From NCBI GenBank assembly GCA_030666075.1, contig DAOUYN010000020.1, positions 1-9,220 on the forward strand: DNA of 9,220 nt, written 5' to 3'. Every line of letters begins with the position of its first letter. The first letter of the stretch is position 1. Source of the DNA: Actinomycetes bacterium. GTDB taxonomy: Bacteria > Actinomycetota > Aquicultoria > CAJVYJ01 > JAUVQD01. The notes under the pieces are model-generated. The model saw only the letters and a program-made list of their open reading frames with translations, made no database searches and was not told the DNA's origin. Position numbers and translations under genes: made by a program. Shown one piece after another: positions 1 through 6,676 of the stretch.

Positions 1-2
1 GC

Positions 3-524
3 ATCGCTTTTGCGATCACCATGGTGGCGTCGGTATTGTTTTTGATAACCAAGGACCTCAAGTGGGACACCTGGGCCTACGTCTCGGCTGAGCTCGGACT
101 TCTCGTTGGGATAGCGCTGTTGTGGATGGGGATCATCTGGCAGCGCTCTACCTGGGGCGTCTGGTGGACCTGGGACCCCCGTCTGACCAGCTTTTTGGTC
201 GTCATGCTCTTATACGGAGCTTATTTCGTCTTACGTTCGTCCGTCGAGACACCGATGCAGCGGGCCCGGTTCTCGGCCTCTATCGGCATTGTCGGCTATC
301 TGGCCGTCATGTTCACCATGCTGTCTACCCGGATACTTCGCAGCGTCCACCCGGTCCTCTTCACTCTCAGCGATTCCGGTCTCGGGGACTCCAGCATGTT
401 GGTGACTTTTCTCGTGGCGATGTTCGCGATGTTCGCGCTTCTCGGAGCGATCTTGATAGTCAAAGTCTCACTGGACAACACGGCCGATGAACTCGATTAT
501 TTAAAAGGTCAATTAGGAGGTTAG
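3..524 (+). CDS. ccmC: Cytochrome c maturation heme-handling protein CcmC, 5'-truncated by the window edge
   Basis: Integral membrane protein of System I cytochrome c maturation. In the known family it holds heme at the outer membrane face and passes it to CcmE. The reading frame is open from base 3, so the true start lies before the window; the ATG at 21 is internal. About 173 C-terminal residues are visible. The diagnostic tryptophan-rich signature is WGVWWTWDPRLTS (bases about 156-194), close to the WGxWWxWDxRLTS of CcmC and unlike the signatures of CcmF or CcsA. A conserved-type histidine follows in RSVHPVLF. I see about five hydrophobic stretches, starting with the open N-terminal one and ending at GAILIVKVSL. 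The stop TAG (522-524) lies just upstream of the ccmD start, and the last codons of this gene supply the ccmD ribosome binding site. The identification as CcmC is secure. Confidence 0.92.
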   Translation: MAFAITMVASVLFLITKDLKWDTWAYVSAELGLLVGIALLWMGIIWQRSTWGVWWTWDPRLTSFLVVMLLYGAYFVLRSSVETPMQRARFSASIGIVGYLAVMFTMLSTRILRSVHPVLFTLSDSGLGDSSMLVTFLVAMFAMFALLGAILIVKVSLDNTADELDYLKGQLGG

Positions 525-526
525 AC

Positions 527-733
527 ATGGAAAACGGTCTACCGAACGTATCTTTAGCGACAGCCATTCCGTATGTGGCCGCTGCCTACGTCGGCATCTG
601 GGTCATTCTTTTCGGGTACCTGATCTCGTTGGGCGGCAAGCTGTCCGGTCTGCGGCGTCAAATCGACGCTTTGGCCGACGCGGTCAAGGTCAAAGGCTCG
701 TCCGACAAGACTGAATCTAAAGTTAAAGCTTAG
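527..733 (+). CDS. ccmD: CcmD-like small membrane protein of the CcmABC heme exporter
   Basis: A 68-residue protein with one transmembrane segment (about residues 12-36, from IPYVAAAYVGIW to LFGYLISL), then a short basic cytoplasmic stretch (KLSGLRRQ) and a lysine-rich tail. This layout, the size and the position right after ccmC match CcmD, which in System I helps release holo-CcmE from the CcmABC complex. CcmD sequences are poorly conserved, so the call rests on architecture and context. The ATG at 527 has a perfect AGGAGG at 515-520 with six bases between, and it starts two bases after the ccmC stop. The stop codon (731-733) sits in the left arm of a terminator hairpin, so the operon appears to end here. 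The last 11 bases overlap the 3' end of the convergent cca gene. No ccmE follows. Confidence 0.8.
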   Translation: MENGLPNVSLATAIPYVAAAYVGIWVILFGYLISLGGKLSGLRRQIDALADAVKVKGSSDKTESKVKA

Positions 734-2117
734 GGTTAATCCCTAGGTTTTTTTCGGCCCAGTCGCGGGTCATATCGTAGGCTTCCTGTTTCGTCCGGAT
801 CTGATCGTCTAGACGGGCTTCGAGTAGCATATTCAGAACCTTCCCGACTTCGGGCCCCAACTTCAACTGCAAGAATTCCATGATCTCGTTGCCGTCGAGC
901 GGCGGCCTGATCTTTGCGGACTCTTCAGCAGATTCCAGCTCGTCTATCCGCTCCTCGAGTTCGTCCAAGAGGCGTCCATACTTCTTGGCCAAGGACTCGT
1001 TTTGCGTTGTGCAGTCGGCGCGGACCAGCTTCCCTAAGCCCGGCAGATGTTCCGTTCCGATCTCTCGGACGTACTTGCGCACCGCCTTGTCTGACCAGCC
1101 CAGTCTATATGTGTGAAACCGCATATGCGACTCGATCAAGGTGGTTACCTCATCGATGATCTTGGTTGGAAACCGGAGCGCCTTTAAGCGCTTGCGCGCC
1201 ATCTTAGCTCCAACGACTTCGTGATGGAAGAAATGGATCCCGTCCGGGCCCTCGGTCTTCGTCTTTGACTTGCCCACGTCATGCAGGAGTGCCGCCAAGC
1301 GCAGCACCAGCGTGGGCTCAACATTCTCGACGACCATGATCGTGTGTTTCAAGACATCTTTATGGCGGTTGGCGGGATCGCGCAGCCGCCCCATCTCCGC
1401 CAGCTCCGGGAGGAAGCGCGCCGCCAAGCCCGTATCGACCAGACCGGTGAGAGCCCGACCGGGCATCGGACTGATAAGTAACTTGGACAGCTCATCCCTG
1501 ATCCTTTCCCGCGAGACGATCGAAAGGCGCTGACCATATTCTATGATGGCTTCGACAACATCTTTATCCGGCGTCACCTCTAGCTTGGCAGCGAATCTGA
1601 ATGCCCGTAGCATCCTCAGTGGATCGTCGGTGAAACTTTGTTCCGGCGAGATTGGCGTGCGCAGGCGACCGGAGGCCAAATCTGACAGACCGTTGAACGG
1701 GTCAATGAAATCTCCTCCCGGCAACTTGATGGCCATAGCATTGATCGTGAAGTCTCGCCGAGACAGGTCTGTTTCGATGGTGGCCGCGAAAGTGACTTCC
1801 GGGTGTCGGCTCGATTCCAGGTATTTTTCCTCCCTGAAGGTCGTTATCTCCAGTTTGCTCTGTGCTTTAGCTAGACCGATGGTCCCGAAGTCCATGCCGA
1901 TCTGCCAGATATCGTCGGCAAATCCGCGGACCACGGCTAGAGTTTGTTCCGGGGCCGCGCTGGTGGCGAAGTCGAAATCATCCGACTCACGTCCCAAGAG
2001 CGCGTCACGGACGCTGCCGCCGACCAGGTACAGTTCAAAGCCGGCCGCGGCAAAGAGGCGGCCGACGTGGCGTATTATCGGATGATTGATAAGTTCTTCG
2101 GTTTGTCCTTGGCTCAT
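723..2117 (-). CDS. cca: CCA-adding enzyme (tRNA nucleotidyltransferase, class II, HD-domain type)
   Basis: Adds or repairs the 3'-terminal CCA of tRNA without a nucleic-acid template. The 464-residue protein opens with the nucleotidyltransferase head: LVGGSVRDALLG (31-42), then DDFDF with the metal-binding pair D47 and D49. Next come RRDFTINAMA, the DDPLRMLRAFRFAAKL motif and ERIRDELSKLL. An HD-type domain follows with LLHDVGK (H279-D280). The C-terminal part has an RADCTTQN stretch, a probable short coiled coil (DELEERIDELESAEE) and a PPLDGNEIM segment. This order, and the TTQN region, resemble actinobacterial PcnB-like CCA enzymes as I recall them, which are about this length. The ATG at 2117 has no Shine-Dalgarno sequence, but a well-placed -10 box predicts transcription starting on its A. 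An out-of-frame ATG five bases upstream ends at once (ATG-TTA-TGA). The gene is divergent from pabB and converges on ccmD. Poly(A) polymerase activity cannot be excluded from sequence alone. Confidence 0.93.
   Translation of the reverse strand: MSQGQTEELINHPIIRHVGRLFAAAGFELYLVGGSVRDALLGRESDDFDFATSAAPEQTLAVVRGFADDIWQIGMDFGTIGLAKAQSKLEITTFREEKYLESSRHPEVTFAATIETDLSRRDFTINAMAIKLPGGDFIDPFNGLSDLASGRLRTPISPEQSFTDDPLRMLRAFRFAAKLEVTPDKDVVEAIIEYGQRLSIVSRERIRDELSKLLISPMPGRALTGLVDTGLAARFLPELAEMGRLRDPANRHKDVLKHTIMVVENVEPTLVLRLAALLHDVGKSKTKTEGPDGIHFFHHEVVGAKMARKRLKALRFPTKIIDEVTTLIESHMRFHTYRLGWSDKAVRKYVREIGTEHLPGLGKLVRADCTTQNESLAKKYGRLLDELEERIDELESAEESAKIRPPLDGNEIMEFLQLKLGPEVGKVLNMLLEARLDDQIRTKQEAYDMTRDWAEKNLGINPKL
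729..754 (+). terminator. Rho-independent terminator of the ccm operon
   Basis: The left arm CTTAGGG (729-735) pairs with CCCTAGG (741-747) around a TTAAT loop. This gives a 7-bp stem with one G-U pair, followed directly by seven T residues (748-754). The stem contains the ccmD stop codon. The hairpin lies inside the last codons of cca, which is read the other way. On the minus strand no comparable T tract follows the hairpin, so I call it active only for plus-strand transcripts. The stem has only four G-C pairs, so its strength is uncertain. Confidence 0.65.
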
Positions 2118-2123
2118 AACATG

Positions 2124-2153
2124 ATTCTAGAGTAGATGGGGGACTTTCCTCAA
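2124..2153 (-). promoter_or_regulatory. Sigma70-type promoter of cca, predicted leaderless
   Basis: On the minus strand TTGAGG (2153-2148, 4/6 to the -35 consensus) is followed after 18 bp by TAGAAT (2129-2124, 5/6 to the -10 consensus). Six bases separate the -10 box from the cca ATG, so the usual start site falls on the A of ATG (2117). With no Shine-Dalgarno in front of cca, this predicts a leaderless transcript. Confidence 0.6.
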
Positions 2154-2178
2154 ATGCCGGTTTTATGCTATTCCTATT

Positions 2179-2184
2179 TAGATT
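2179..2184 (+). promoter_or_regulatory. Candidate -10 box of the folate operon, predicted leaderless start at pabB
   Basis: TAGATT (2179-2184, 4/6 to TATAAT) lies six bases before the pabB ATG, the same spacing as TAGAAT before cca on the other strand. It would place transcription initiation on the pabB start codon. I see no recognisable -35 element at 17-18 bp. An alternative -10 is TATGCT (2164-2169), which would give a leader of about 15 nt that also lacks a Shine-Dalgarno. The whole 73-bp intergenic region has room for little else. Confidence 0.4.
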
Positions 2185-2190
2185 GTTTCC

Positions 2191-3651
2191 ATGGACCTTC
2201 ATTCGAACATCAGCTGCTTGAGCAGCCCCGCGAGTGAGCGCAAAATCCCTGTCAGCCAGCCATTGGCTTGGCGCTCACCCTTCGAGGCCTACAGGCGCGT
2301 GCGTGGCCCCCGTTCATTCTTGCTCGAAAGCGTCAATGGGCCTGTCCGGGTCGCGCGCTACTCGATGATCGGGCTCGAGCCCCACACCATCTTTAGCGCC
2401 AAAGGGAGGCGGGTCGAAGTGGTGGACGCCGATGGGGGTCGGTTGATAGACGGGGACCCATTCGAGATATTAAGAGAGTTATGCTCAAGATTCTCGACCC
2501 GATCTCAAGCTCGGTTCTGCGGCGGAGCCATGGGCTATTTCAGTTATGATGCCGCTCGGCATATAGAGGACATCCCGGAGCACGCCGTAGACGACCTGGG
2601 GCTTCCTGATGCGTTTTTTCTCTTTTGTAGCCTGTTCATCATCTTCGACCATGCGGCCCGAACAGCGGAAGTGGTGACCATGGTCGACGACAGCGGCAAT
2701 CCGAATACCGCGTACCGCGAGGCTCGCGAACGAAGTGCCGCTTTAATAAAAAGACTGGATGCACCGGCGCCGGGATTTTTATCCGGCAGCGAGGGGCGCG
2801 AGCCACGGTGGAAATCTAACTTCACCGAGGACAGTTTCTGCCGGGCGGTCGAAGACGCTAAAGAATATGTAGCGGCCGGTGATATTTACCAGGTCAATTT
2901 GTCGCAAAGGTTGACGGCTGAAGTCGAGTCGGACCCGCTGGAGATATACTCGATCTTACGCGAACTCAACCCGTCACCCTTCGCCGGTTTCTTCGATTTT
3001 GGCGATTGGCAGCTCGTCAGTTGCTCGCCCGAGCGCTTGGTCAAGCTCGAGAACCGCTCTGCCCAGACCCGCCCGATCGCCGGCACGATCCGGCGCGGTG
3101 ATAGCGATGTAGAAGACGGCCAATTGAAGACGCGATTGACCCGTGATATCAAAGAGCGCGCCGAGCATATAATGCTGGTCGACCTGGAACGAAACGATCT
3201 TGGCCGTGTCTGCGAGTTTGGCTCTGTACGCGCCGACCAACTGCTGGTCACTGAGAGCTATTCTCATGTCACTCATATTGTATCTAATGTGCTGGGCCGG
3301 CTCCGTGAGCCCTATGATGGTTTCGACCTCCTGCGCGCCTGTTTCCCCGGCGGGACGATCACCGGCTGCCCGAAAGTTCGCTCTATGGAGGTCATCGAAG
3401 AGCTGGAGCCGGTGCGCCGGGGTCCGTATACCGGCTCTATGGGATATTTCGGATTCAACGGCGACCTCGACTTCAATATAATCATCAGGACTCTGATAAT
3501 GAAGGATGGCCTGGCGCACGTGCAGGCGGGGGCGGGTATCGTGGCGGACTCACAGCCTGAGCGGGAGTATCGGGAAACTCTCCATAAAGCTGAGGCTCTT
3601 ATCAGGGCAGTTGCCCTAGCCGAGGAGAAAAACGGGTGCTTGCCTACCTGA
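2191..3651 (+). CDS. pabB: Aminodeoxychorismate synthase component I (chorismate-binding, PabB/TrpE family)
   Basis: Predicted to convert chorismate and ammonia to 4-amino-4-deoxychorismate, the first step to p-aminobenzoate. The 486-residue length fits the family. The N-terminal domain has SFLLESVNG and RYSMIGLEPH. The C-terminal chorismate-binding domain shows AAGDIYQVNLSQR, SPFAGFF, SCSPERLVK, RPIAGTIRRG (294-303), HIMLVDLERNDLGRV, FPGGTITGCPKVRSMEVI and QAGAGIVADS. Sequence alone does not cleanly separate PabB from anthranilate synthase TrpE, and the PIAGT motif is the TrpE-like form (PIKGT occurs in E. coli PabB). The assignment rests on pabC overlapping its 3' end and four folate genes behind. 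An in-frame stop at 2179-2181 leaves the ATG at 2191 as the first likely start; it has no Shine-Dalgarno. No pabA/trpG glutaminase subunit is adjacent. Confidence 0.85.
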   Translation: MDLHSNISCLSSPASERKIPVSQPLAWRSPFEAYRRVRGPRSFLLESVNGPVRVARYSMIGLEPHTIFSAKGRRVEVVDADGGRLIDGDPFEILRELCSRFSTRSQARFCGGAMGYFSYDAARHIEDIPEHAVDDLGLPDAFFLFCSLFIIFDHAARTAEVVTMVDDSGNPNTAYREARERSAALIKRLDAPAPGFLSGSEGREPRWKSNFTEDSFCRAVEDAKEYVAAGDIYQVNLSQRLTAEVESDPLEIYSILRELNPSPFAGFFDFGDWQLVSCSPERLVKLENRSAQTRPIAGTIRRGDSDVEDGQLKTRLTRDIKERAEHIMLVDLERNDLGRVCEFGSVRADQLLVTESYSHVTHIVSNVLGRLREPYDGFDLLRACFPGGTITGCPKVRSMEVIEELEPVRRGPYTGSMGYFGFNGDLDFNIIIRTLIMKDGLAHVQAGAGIVADSQPEREYRETLHKAEALIRAVALAEEKNGCLPT

Positions 3652-4508
3652 ACGGGGCGTATCTGCCCGAATCCGCTGCCAAAGTATCGATATCCGATAG
3701 AGGCTGGCTCTACGGTGACGCCGTCTTCGAGACGATGCGAACATACGGCGGCCGAGTCTTCAAGCTCGAAGAACACCTCGAGAGGTTGAAGCGTTCGGCC
3801 GCGGCGGTCGGCATCAAGTTGCCAATGGAGCTCCGAGAGATGGCAGCGGTCGTCCTCGAGTTGCTGGAGCGCGGCTCCCCGGGTTCGGATGTGGCGATCC
3901 GGGTAGCGCTCAGTCGAGGGATCGGCGGCGGGGGCCTGTGGCCGAAGGAAGAGCTGGAGCCGACCTTGGCTGTTCTTCTCAGAGAGCTGCCGACTTATTC
4001 CGCCGAGGTTTTTACTACCGGTTGGCGGATGATCACAGCAAAAACCAAGAGGAATAGCCCCGAATCCATCGATCCGCGCGTCAAATCGGCGAATTTCCTC
4101 AACAACATCATGGCCAAGAGAGAGGCAGTCGATGCGGGAGTCGATGAGGCACTCATGCTCAACCACGACGGCTGGGTGGCTGAAAGCACCGTTAGCAACT
4201 TCTTTATGATCGCGAATGGCGGTTTGGTGACGGCCCCCGTTGAGGCGGGAGTGCTGGCCGGTATCACCCGCGAGATGGTGCTCGAACTGGCCGCGGCCGC
4301 CGCGATCTCTGCGGATGAAGCGCTCTTTACGGTGGACGATATCTATAGGGCCGACGAAGCGTTCATCACCTTGACGAGCGCCGGTTTAATCCCCATAGTC
4401 GAGCTGGACGGCCGTCCCATTGGGACAGGACGCCCCGGGCCCATCGTGGGCCGTCTGAGGCGCCTCTATGAGGAACATGTGGCCGCTTTTGAGAAAGGCG
4501 AGGACTGA
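3636..4508 (+). CDS. pabC: 4-amino-4-deoxychorismate lyase (PLP-dependent, aminotransferase class IV)
   Basis: Predicted to cleave aminodeoxychorismate into p-aminobenzoate and pyruvate using pyridoxal phosphate. The 290-residue protein has the class IV features in order: AYLNGAYLP at the N terminus, [14 protein letters not shown] (about 20-33), the probable PLP lysine K150 in [10 protein letters not shown], and the glutamate in [11 protein letters not shown]. Branched-chain and D-amino acid aminotransferases share this fold, so the lyase call depends on the link to pabB. The start is GTG at 3636, with GAGGAG at 3622-3627 eight bases upstream; both lie inside pabB, giving a 16-nt overlap. The stop TGA (4506-4508) shares its last base with the ATG of folE. 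The overlaps suggest translational coupling. Confidence 0.87.
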   Translation: MLAYLNGAYLPESAAKVSISDRGWLYGDAVFETMRTYGGRVFKLEEHLERLKRSAAAVGIKLPMELREMAAVVLELLERGSPGSDVAIRVALSRGIGGGGLWPKEELEPTLAVLLRELPTYSAEVFTTGWRMITAKTKRNSPESIDPRVKSANFLNNIMAKREAVDAGVDEALMLNHDGWVAESTVSNFFMIANGGLVTAPVEAGVLAGITREMVLELAAAAAISADEALFTVDDIYRADEAFITLTSAGLIPIVELDGRPIGTGRPGPIVGRLRRLYEEHVAAFEKGED

Positions 4509-5065
4509 TGGATGAAGCCAAGATAAGGACAGCGGTCAAGATGATCCTCGAGGGGATCGGCGAAGACCCAGAGAGAGAGGGTCTTCGAGACACCCCACAG
4601 CGAGTGGCCAATATGTATATGGAGTTTTTCCAGGGGCTCAATGAGGATCCTGCCGAGTATATGAAAGTGACGTTTTCCGAGGACCATGATGAGATGGTTT
4701 TGTTGAAGGACATCCCGCTCTACTCAATGTGCGAGCACCACCTCCTGCCCTTTATCGGCAAAGCGCATGTCGCGTATATACCGCAAAACGGCAAGATCGT
4801 TGGCTTGAGCAAGCTGGCCAGGGTGCTCGAGACTTTGTCGCGGCGCCCACAGGTCCAAGAGAGGCTGACGAGTCAGATCGCGCAGGTCATCAAAAAGACC
4901 ATCGATCCGCGCGGCGTGCTGGTCGTGATCGAGGCCGAGCACATGTGTATGTCGTTGCGGGGTGTGAAAAAGCCGGGCGTCATGACCATTACCTCGGCGG
5001 TGCGAGGGATATTCCGAGAGTCCGTAGCTACCAGGGCGGAAGCGCTGTCATTTATCAAGGATTGA
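4508..5065 (+). CDS. folE: GTP cyclohydrolase I (type IA)
   Basis: Converts GTP to 7,8-dihydroneopterin triphosphate, the entry step of the pterin half of folate. The 185-residue length matches bacterial type IA enzymes. The zinc-site motif MCEHHLLPF (C75, H77, H78) and the second cysteine C146 in [11 protein letters not shown] are both present, corresponding to the known C110/H113/C181 zinc ligands of E. coli Fol[16 protein letters not shown] and [10 protein letters not shown] are further family motifs. The C-terminal [15 protein letters not shown] segment is typical. The ATG at 4508 forms a TGATG junction with the pabC stop, and a GAGG at 4500-4503 lies four bases upstream. All visible catalytic residues are intact. 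A 34-bp gap with a perfect palindrome separates this gene from folP. Confidence 0.97.
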   Translation: MDEAKIRTAVKMILEGIGEDPEREGLRDTPQRVANMYMEFFQGLNEDPAEYMKVTFSEDHDEMVLLKDIPLYSMCEHHLLPFIGKAHVAYIPQNGKIVGLSKLARVLETLSRRPQVQERLTSQIAQVIKKTIDPRGVLVVIEAEHMCMSLRGVKKPGVMTITSAVRGIFRESVATRAEALSFIKD

Positions 5066-5075
5066 GCGGCTCGAC

Positions 5076-5089
5076 GATGACCGGTCATC
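5076..5089 (+). repeat. Perfect 14-bp palindrome between folE and folP
   Basis: GATGACCGGTCATC (5076-5089) is its own reverse complement. It fills the middle of the 34-bp folE-folP gap and directly abuts the folP Shine-Dalgarno AGGAGG (5090-5095). As DNA it could be a dimeric regulator site; as RNA it could form a 5-bp stem with a CCGG loop next to the ribosome binding site. One perfect 14-mer palindrome is roughly what chance predicts in 9 kb, so only its position makes it notable. Confidence 0.4.
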
Positions 5090-5099
5090 AGGAGGCGGA

Positions 5100-6332
5100 T
5101 TGAGCAATAAGGAGATGCCGATCGTGCACGTCAGGCTCATTCCCGACGATGCGCACGCGCGCTCGGAGCTCCGCAGCGTCGGCGTCGATCCCCAGAGCGA
5201 ATCGATTATGGCGCCCAAGCTCCGTCACCTCGTCGTCAAGATCAAGGACCTCGATGTTCGCGCGGCCAACATCCTTAAGCAAGAGATGTTGGCAAAAGGT
5301 GCCGATGCCGCTGTAGCCAAATGGGCTTCCGGATTCACACAACCCACAACCGATGTTTTATTGATGGGGACAGTTAAACAGTATCGACTGGTCTTAAAGA
5401 AGCTCCGGGTCCAGCCGTACGGGCTGCAAGGTTTAGCGGAGCCGATCTCCCGGCTTATCGAGAGCGACGGACCCGCTAAGGCGGTCATTGGCCGTCCCGG
5501 GCATGAGCTTATCGTTGGTGAACGCACCTTGGTCATGGGAATCTTGAACTTGACTCCCGACTCTTTTTCCGACGGTGGATTGTTTCTTGAGCCGGCGGCG
5601 GCTGTTGAGCGGGCCCGGGAGATGGCGGCGAACGGCGCCGACATCATCGACATCGGCGGCGAATCGACGCGGCCGGGTGCGGACCCGGTAAGCGAGGATG
5701 AAGAGAAGCGCCGGGTCTTGCCGGTTATCGAACGGCTCGCATCCGAGCTGGACGTCCCGCTATCAATAGACACGAGCAAGGCCGGCGTCGCCGGCGCCGC
5801 CATTGAGGCGGGAGCGCAGGTCGTAAACGATGTAACCGCGTTGCGCGCGGACCCGGACATGGCCCGAGTTTGCGCTGAGACCGGGGTTGCCGTCATTCTT
5901 ATGCATATGCAGGGGGAGCCCCGGGAGATGCAGGAGGACCCTCGATACGACGACATATTATCGGATCTAGTCGCTTTCTTTGCGCAGAGGTTGTCGTTTG
6001 CCGCCGCAGCGGGTATTGCCGCCGAGCGATCGCTGATCGATCCGGGTTTTGGATTTGGCAAGATGACCGCCCATAACCTTGAGATACTTAACCGACTGGG
6101 CGAACTGCGCTCTCTGGGTCACCCGATAGTCCTGGGAACGTCAAGGAAGTCGACTATCGGGACAGTCTTGGGGAATGCGCCGGCCGGTGAGCGCCTGGAG
6201 GGGACAGCGGCCACGGTGGCTGCCGGTATTCTGGGGGGCGCGCGTATTATTCGGGTCCACGACGTGAAAGAGATGGCCAGAGTAGCGGCCATGACAGACG
6301 CGATCATGGCTGGAGAGGATTGGCATGGATAG
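5100..6332 (+). CDS. folP: Dihydropteroate synthase with a ~140-residue N-terminal extension
   Basis: Condenses 6-hydroxymethyl-dihydropterin pyrophosphate with p-aminobenzoate to give dihydropteroate; this is the sulfonamide target. The catalytic TIM barrel starts near residue 140: MGILNLTPDSFSDGG (146-160), DIIDIGGESTRPGA, SIDTSKAGV, QVVNDVTA, LMHMQGEP, LIDPGFGFGKM, LGTSRKSTIG and IIRVHDVKE. All core motifs are intact. Ordinary FolP is about 270-290 residues; this one is 410, the excess being an N-terminal region with APKLRHLVVKI, AANILKQEMLAKGADAAVA and TDVLLMGTVKQY. The start is uncertain: TTG at 5100 (AGGAGG at 5090-5095, four-base spacing), ATG at 5115 (AAGGAG directly abutting), or GTG at 5124 (AAGGAG at 5109-5114, nine-base spacing, giving the N terminus MHVRLIPDD). 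The 3' end overlaps folB by 8 nt. Confidence 0.94.
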   Translation: MSNKEMPIVHVRLIPDDAHARSELRSVGVDPQSESIMAPKLRHLVVKIKDLDVRAANILKQEMLAKGADAAVAKWASGFTQPTTDVLLMGTVKQYRLVLKKLRVQPYGLQGLAEPISRLIESDGPAKAVIGRPGHELIVGERTLVMGILNLTPDSFSDGGLFLEPAAAVERAREMAANGADIIDIGGESTRPGADPVSEDEEKRRVLPVIERLASELDVPLSIDTSKAGVAGAAIEAGAQVVNDVTALRADPDMARVCAETGVAVILMHMQGEPREMQEDPRYDDILSDLVAFFAQRLSFAAAAGIAAERSLIDPGFGFGKMTAHNLEILNRLGELRSLGHPIVLGTSRKSTIGTVLGNAPAGERLEGTAATVAAGILGGARIIRVHDVKEMARVAAMTDAIMAGEDWHG

Positions 6333-6675
6333 AATATCGTTGCTGGGGATGGCTTTTTTCGCCCGCCACGGGGTCAGCGCAGCCGAGCGCGAAATCGGGC
6401 ATAGGTTCGAGATCGACGTCGACCTCGAAGTCGACCTGACGGACGTCGGTGATGATATTGCCAAGACCGTCGACTACCAGCAAGTCTACGAAACAGTTGC
6501 GGCTGTCGTTCGCGGTCAGAACTTCAAGCTCATCGAGGCTCTGGCCCAGGCACTGGCCGCCGCCCTCTTAAGCAATCAATTGGTTGAGACCGTTACTGTT
6601 CGGGTAAAAAAGACCTATCCACCGCTTGACGGAGAGGTACGAGCGGCCGAGGCGGAGGTTTCCAGAAGGAGATGA
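6325..6675 (+). CDS. folB: Dihydroneopterin aldolase
   Basis: Converts 7,8-dihydroneopterin to 6-hydroxymethyl-7,8-dihydropterin and glycolaldehyde. The 116-residue length is typical. Recognisable positions are ARHGVSAAEREIGHRFEIDV (14-33), where E21 aligns with the pterin-anchoring E22 of the S. aureus enzyme. Y51 in TVDYQQVYE aligns with S. aureus Y54, and K96 in VKKTYPPLDG aligns with its catalytic K100. The ATG at 6325 is preceded by GGAGAGG at 6312-6318, six bases away and inside the folP coding region, so the two genes overlap by 8 nt. The stop (6673-6675) is one base before the folK start. With no dihydroneopterin triphosphate phosphohydrolase in the window, its substrate must come from an enzyme encoded elsewhere. 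Confidence 0.95.
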   Translation: MDRISLLGMAFFARHGVSAAEREIGHRFEIDVDLEVDLTDVGDDIAKTVDYQQVYETVAAVVRGQNFKLIEALAQALAAALLSNQLVETVTVRVKKTYPPLDGEVRAAEAEVSRRR

Positions 6676-6676
6676 G

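Noticed and set aside
1543..2085. Plus-strand open frame (180 codons) opposite the 5' half of cca
   Set aside because: Its translation is low-complexity and serine/arginine-rich, while cca on the minus strand carries every catalytic motif in this stretch.
2118..2190. Tetrahydrofolate riboswitch before the folate operon
   Set aside because: The 73-bp divergent region is too short to hold the riboswitch together with both promoters, and I see no matching stem architecture.
2191..3651. Calling the first operon gene trpE because of its PIAGT motif
   Set aside because: The overlap with a class IV PLP lyase gene and the four following folate genes outweigh a single motif; the ambiguity is reported as a finding instead.
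3312..4166. Minus-strand open frame (284 codons) across the pabB-pabC junction
   Set aside because: It spans two well-supported genes on the other strand, shows no domain motif and has no promoter or Shine-Dalgarno.
5225..6061. Long minus-strand open frame (278 codons) opposite folP
   Set aside because: Its translation is serine-, arginine- and proline-rich with no recognisable motif, and it mirrors a fully motif-supported folP. It is a typical antisense shadow of GC-rich coding.
6418..6437. Direct repeat GTCGACCT (6418-6425 and 6430-6437) within folB
   Set aside because: It encodes a VDLEVDL beta strand, where alternating codons explain the repetition; there is no regulatory context.
6626..6676. 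Longer folK start at an in-frame TTG
   Set aside because: It would overlap folB by 50 nt and add 17 charged residues absent from the family; ATG 6677 has an ideal AAGGAG five bases upstream.
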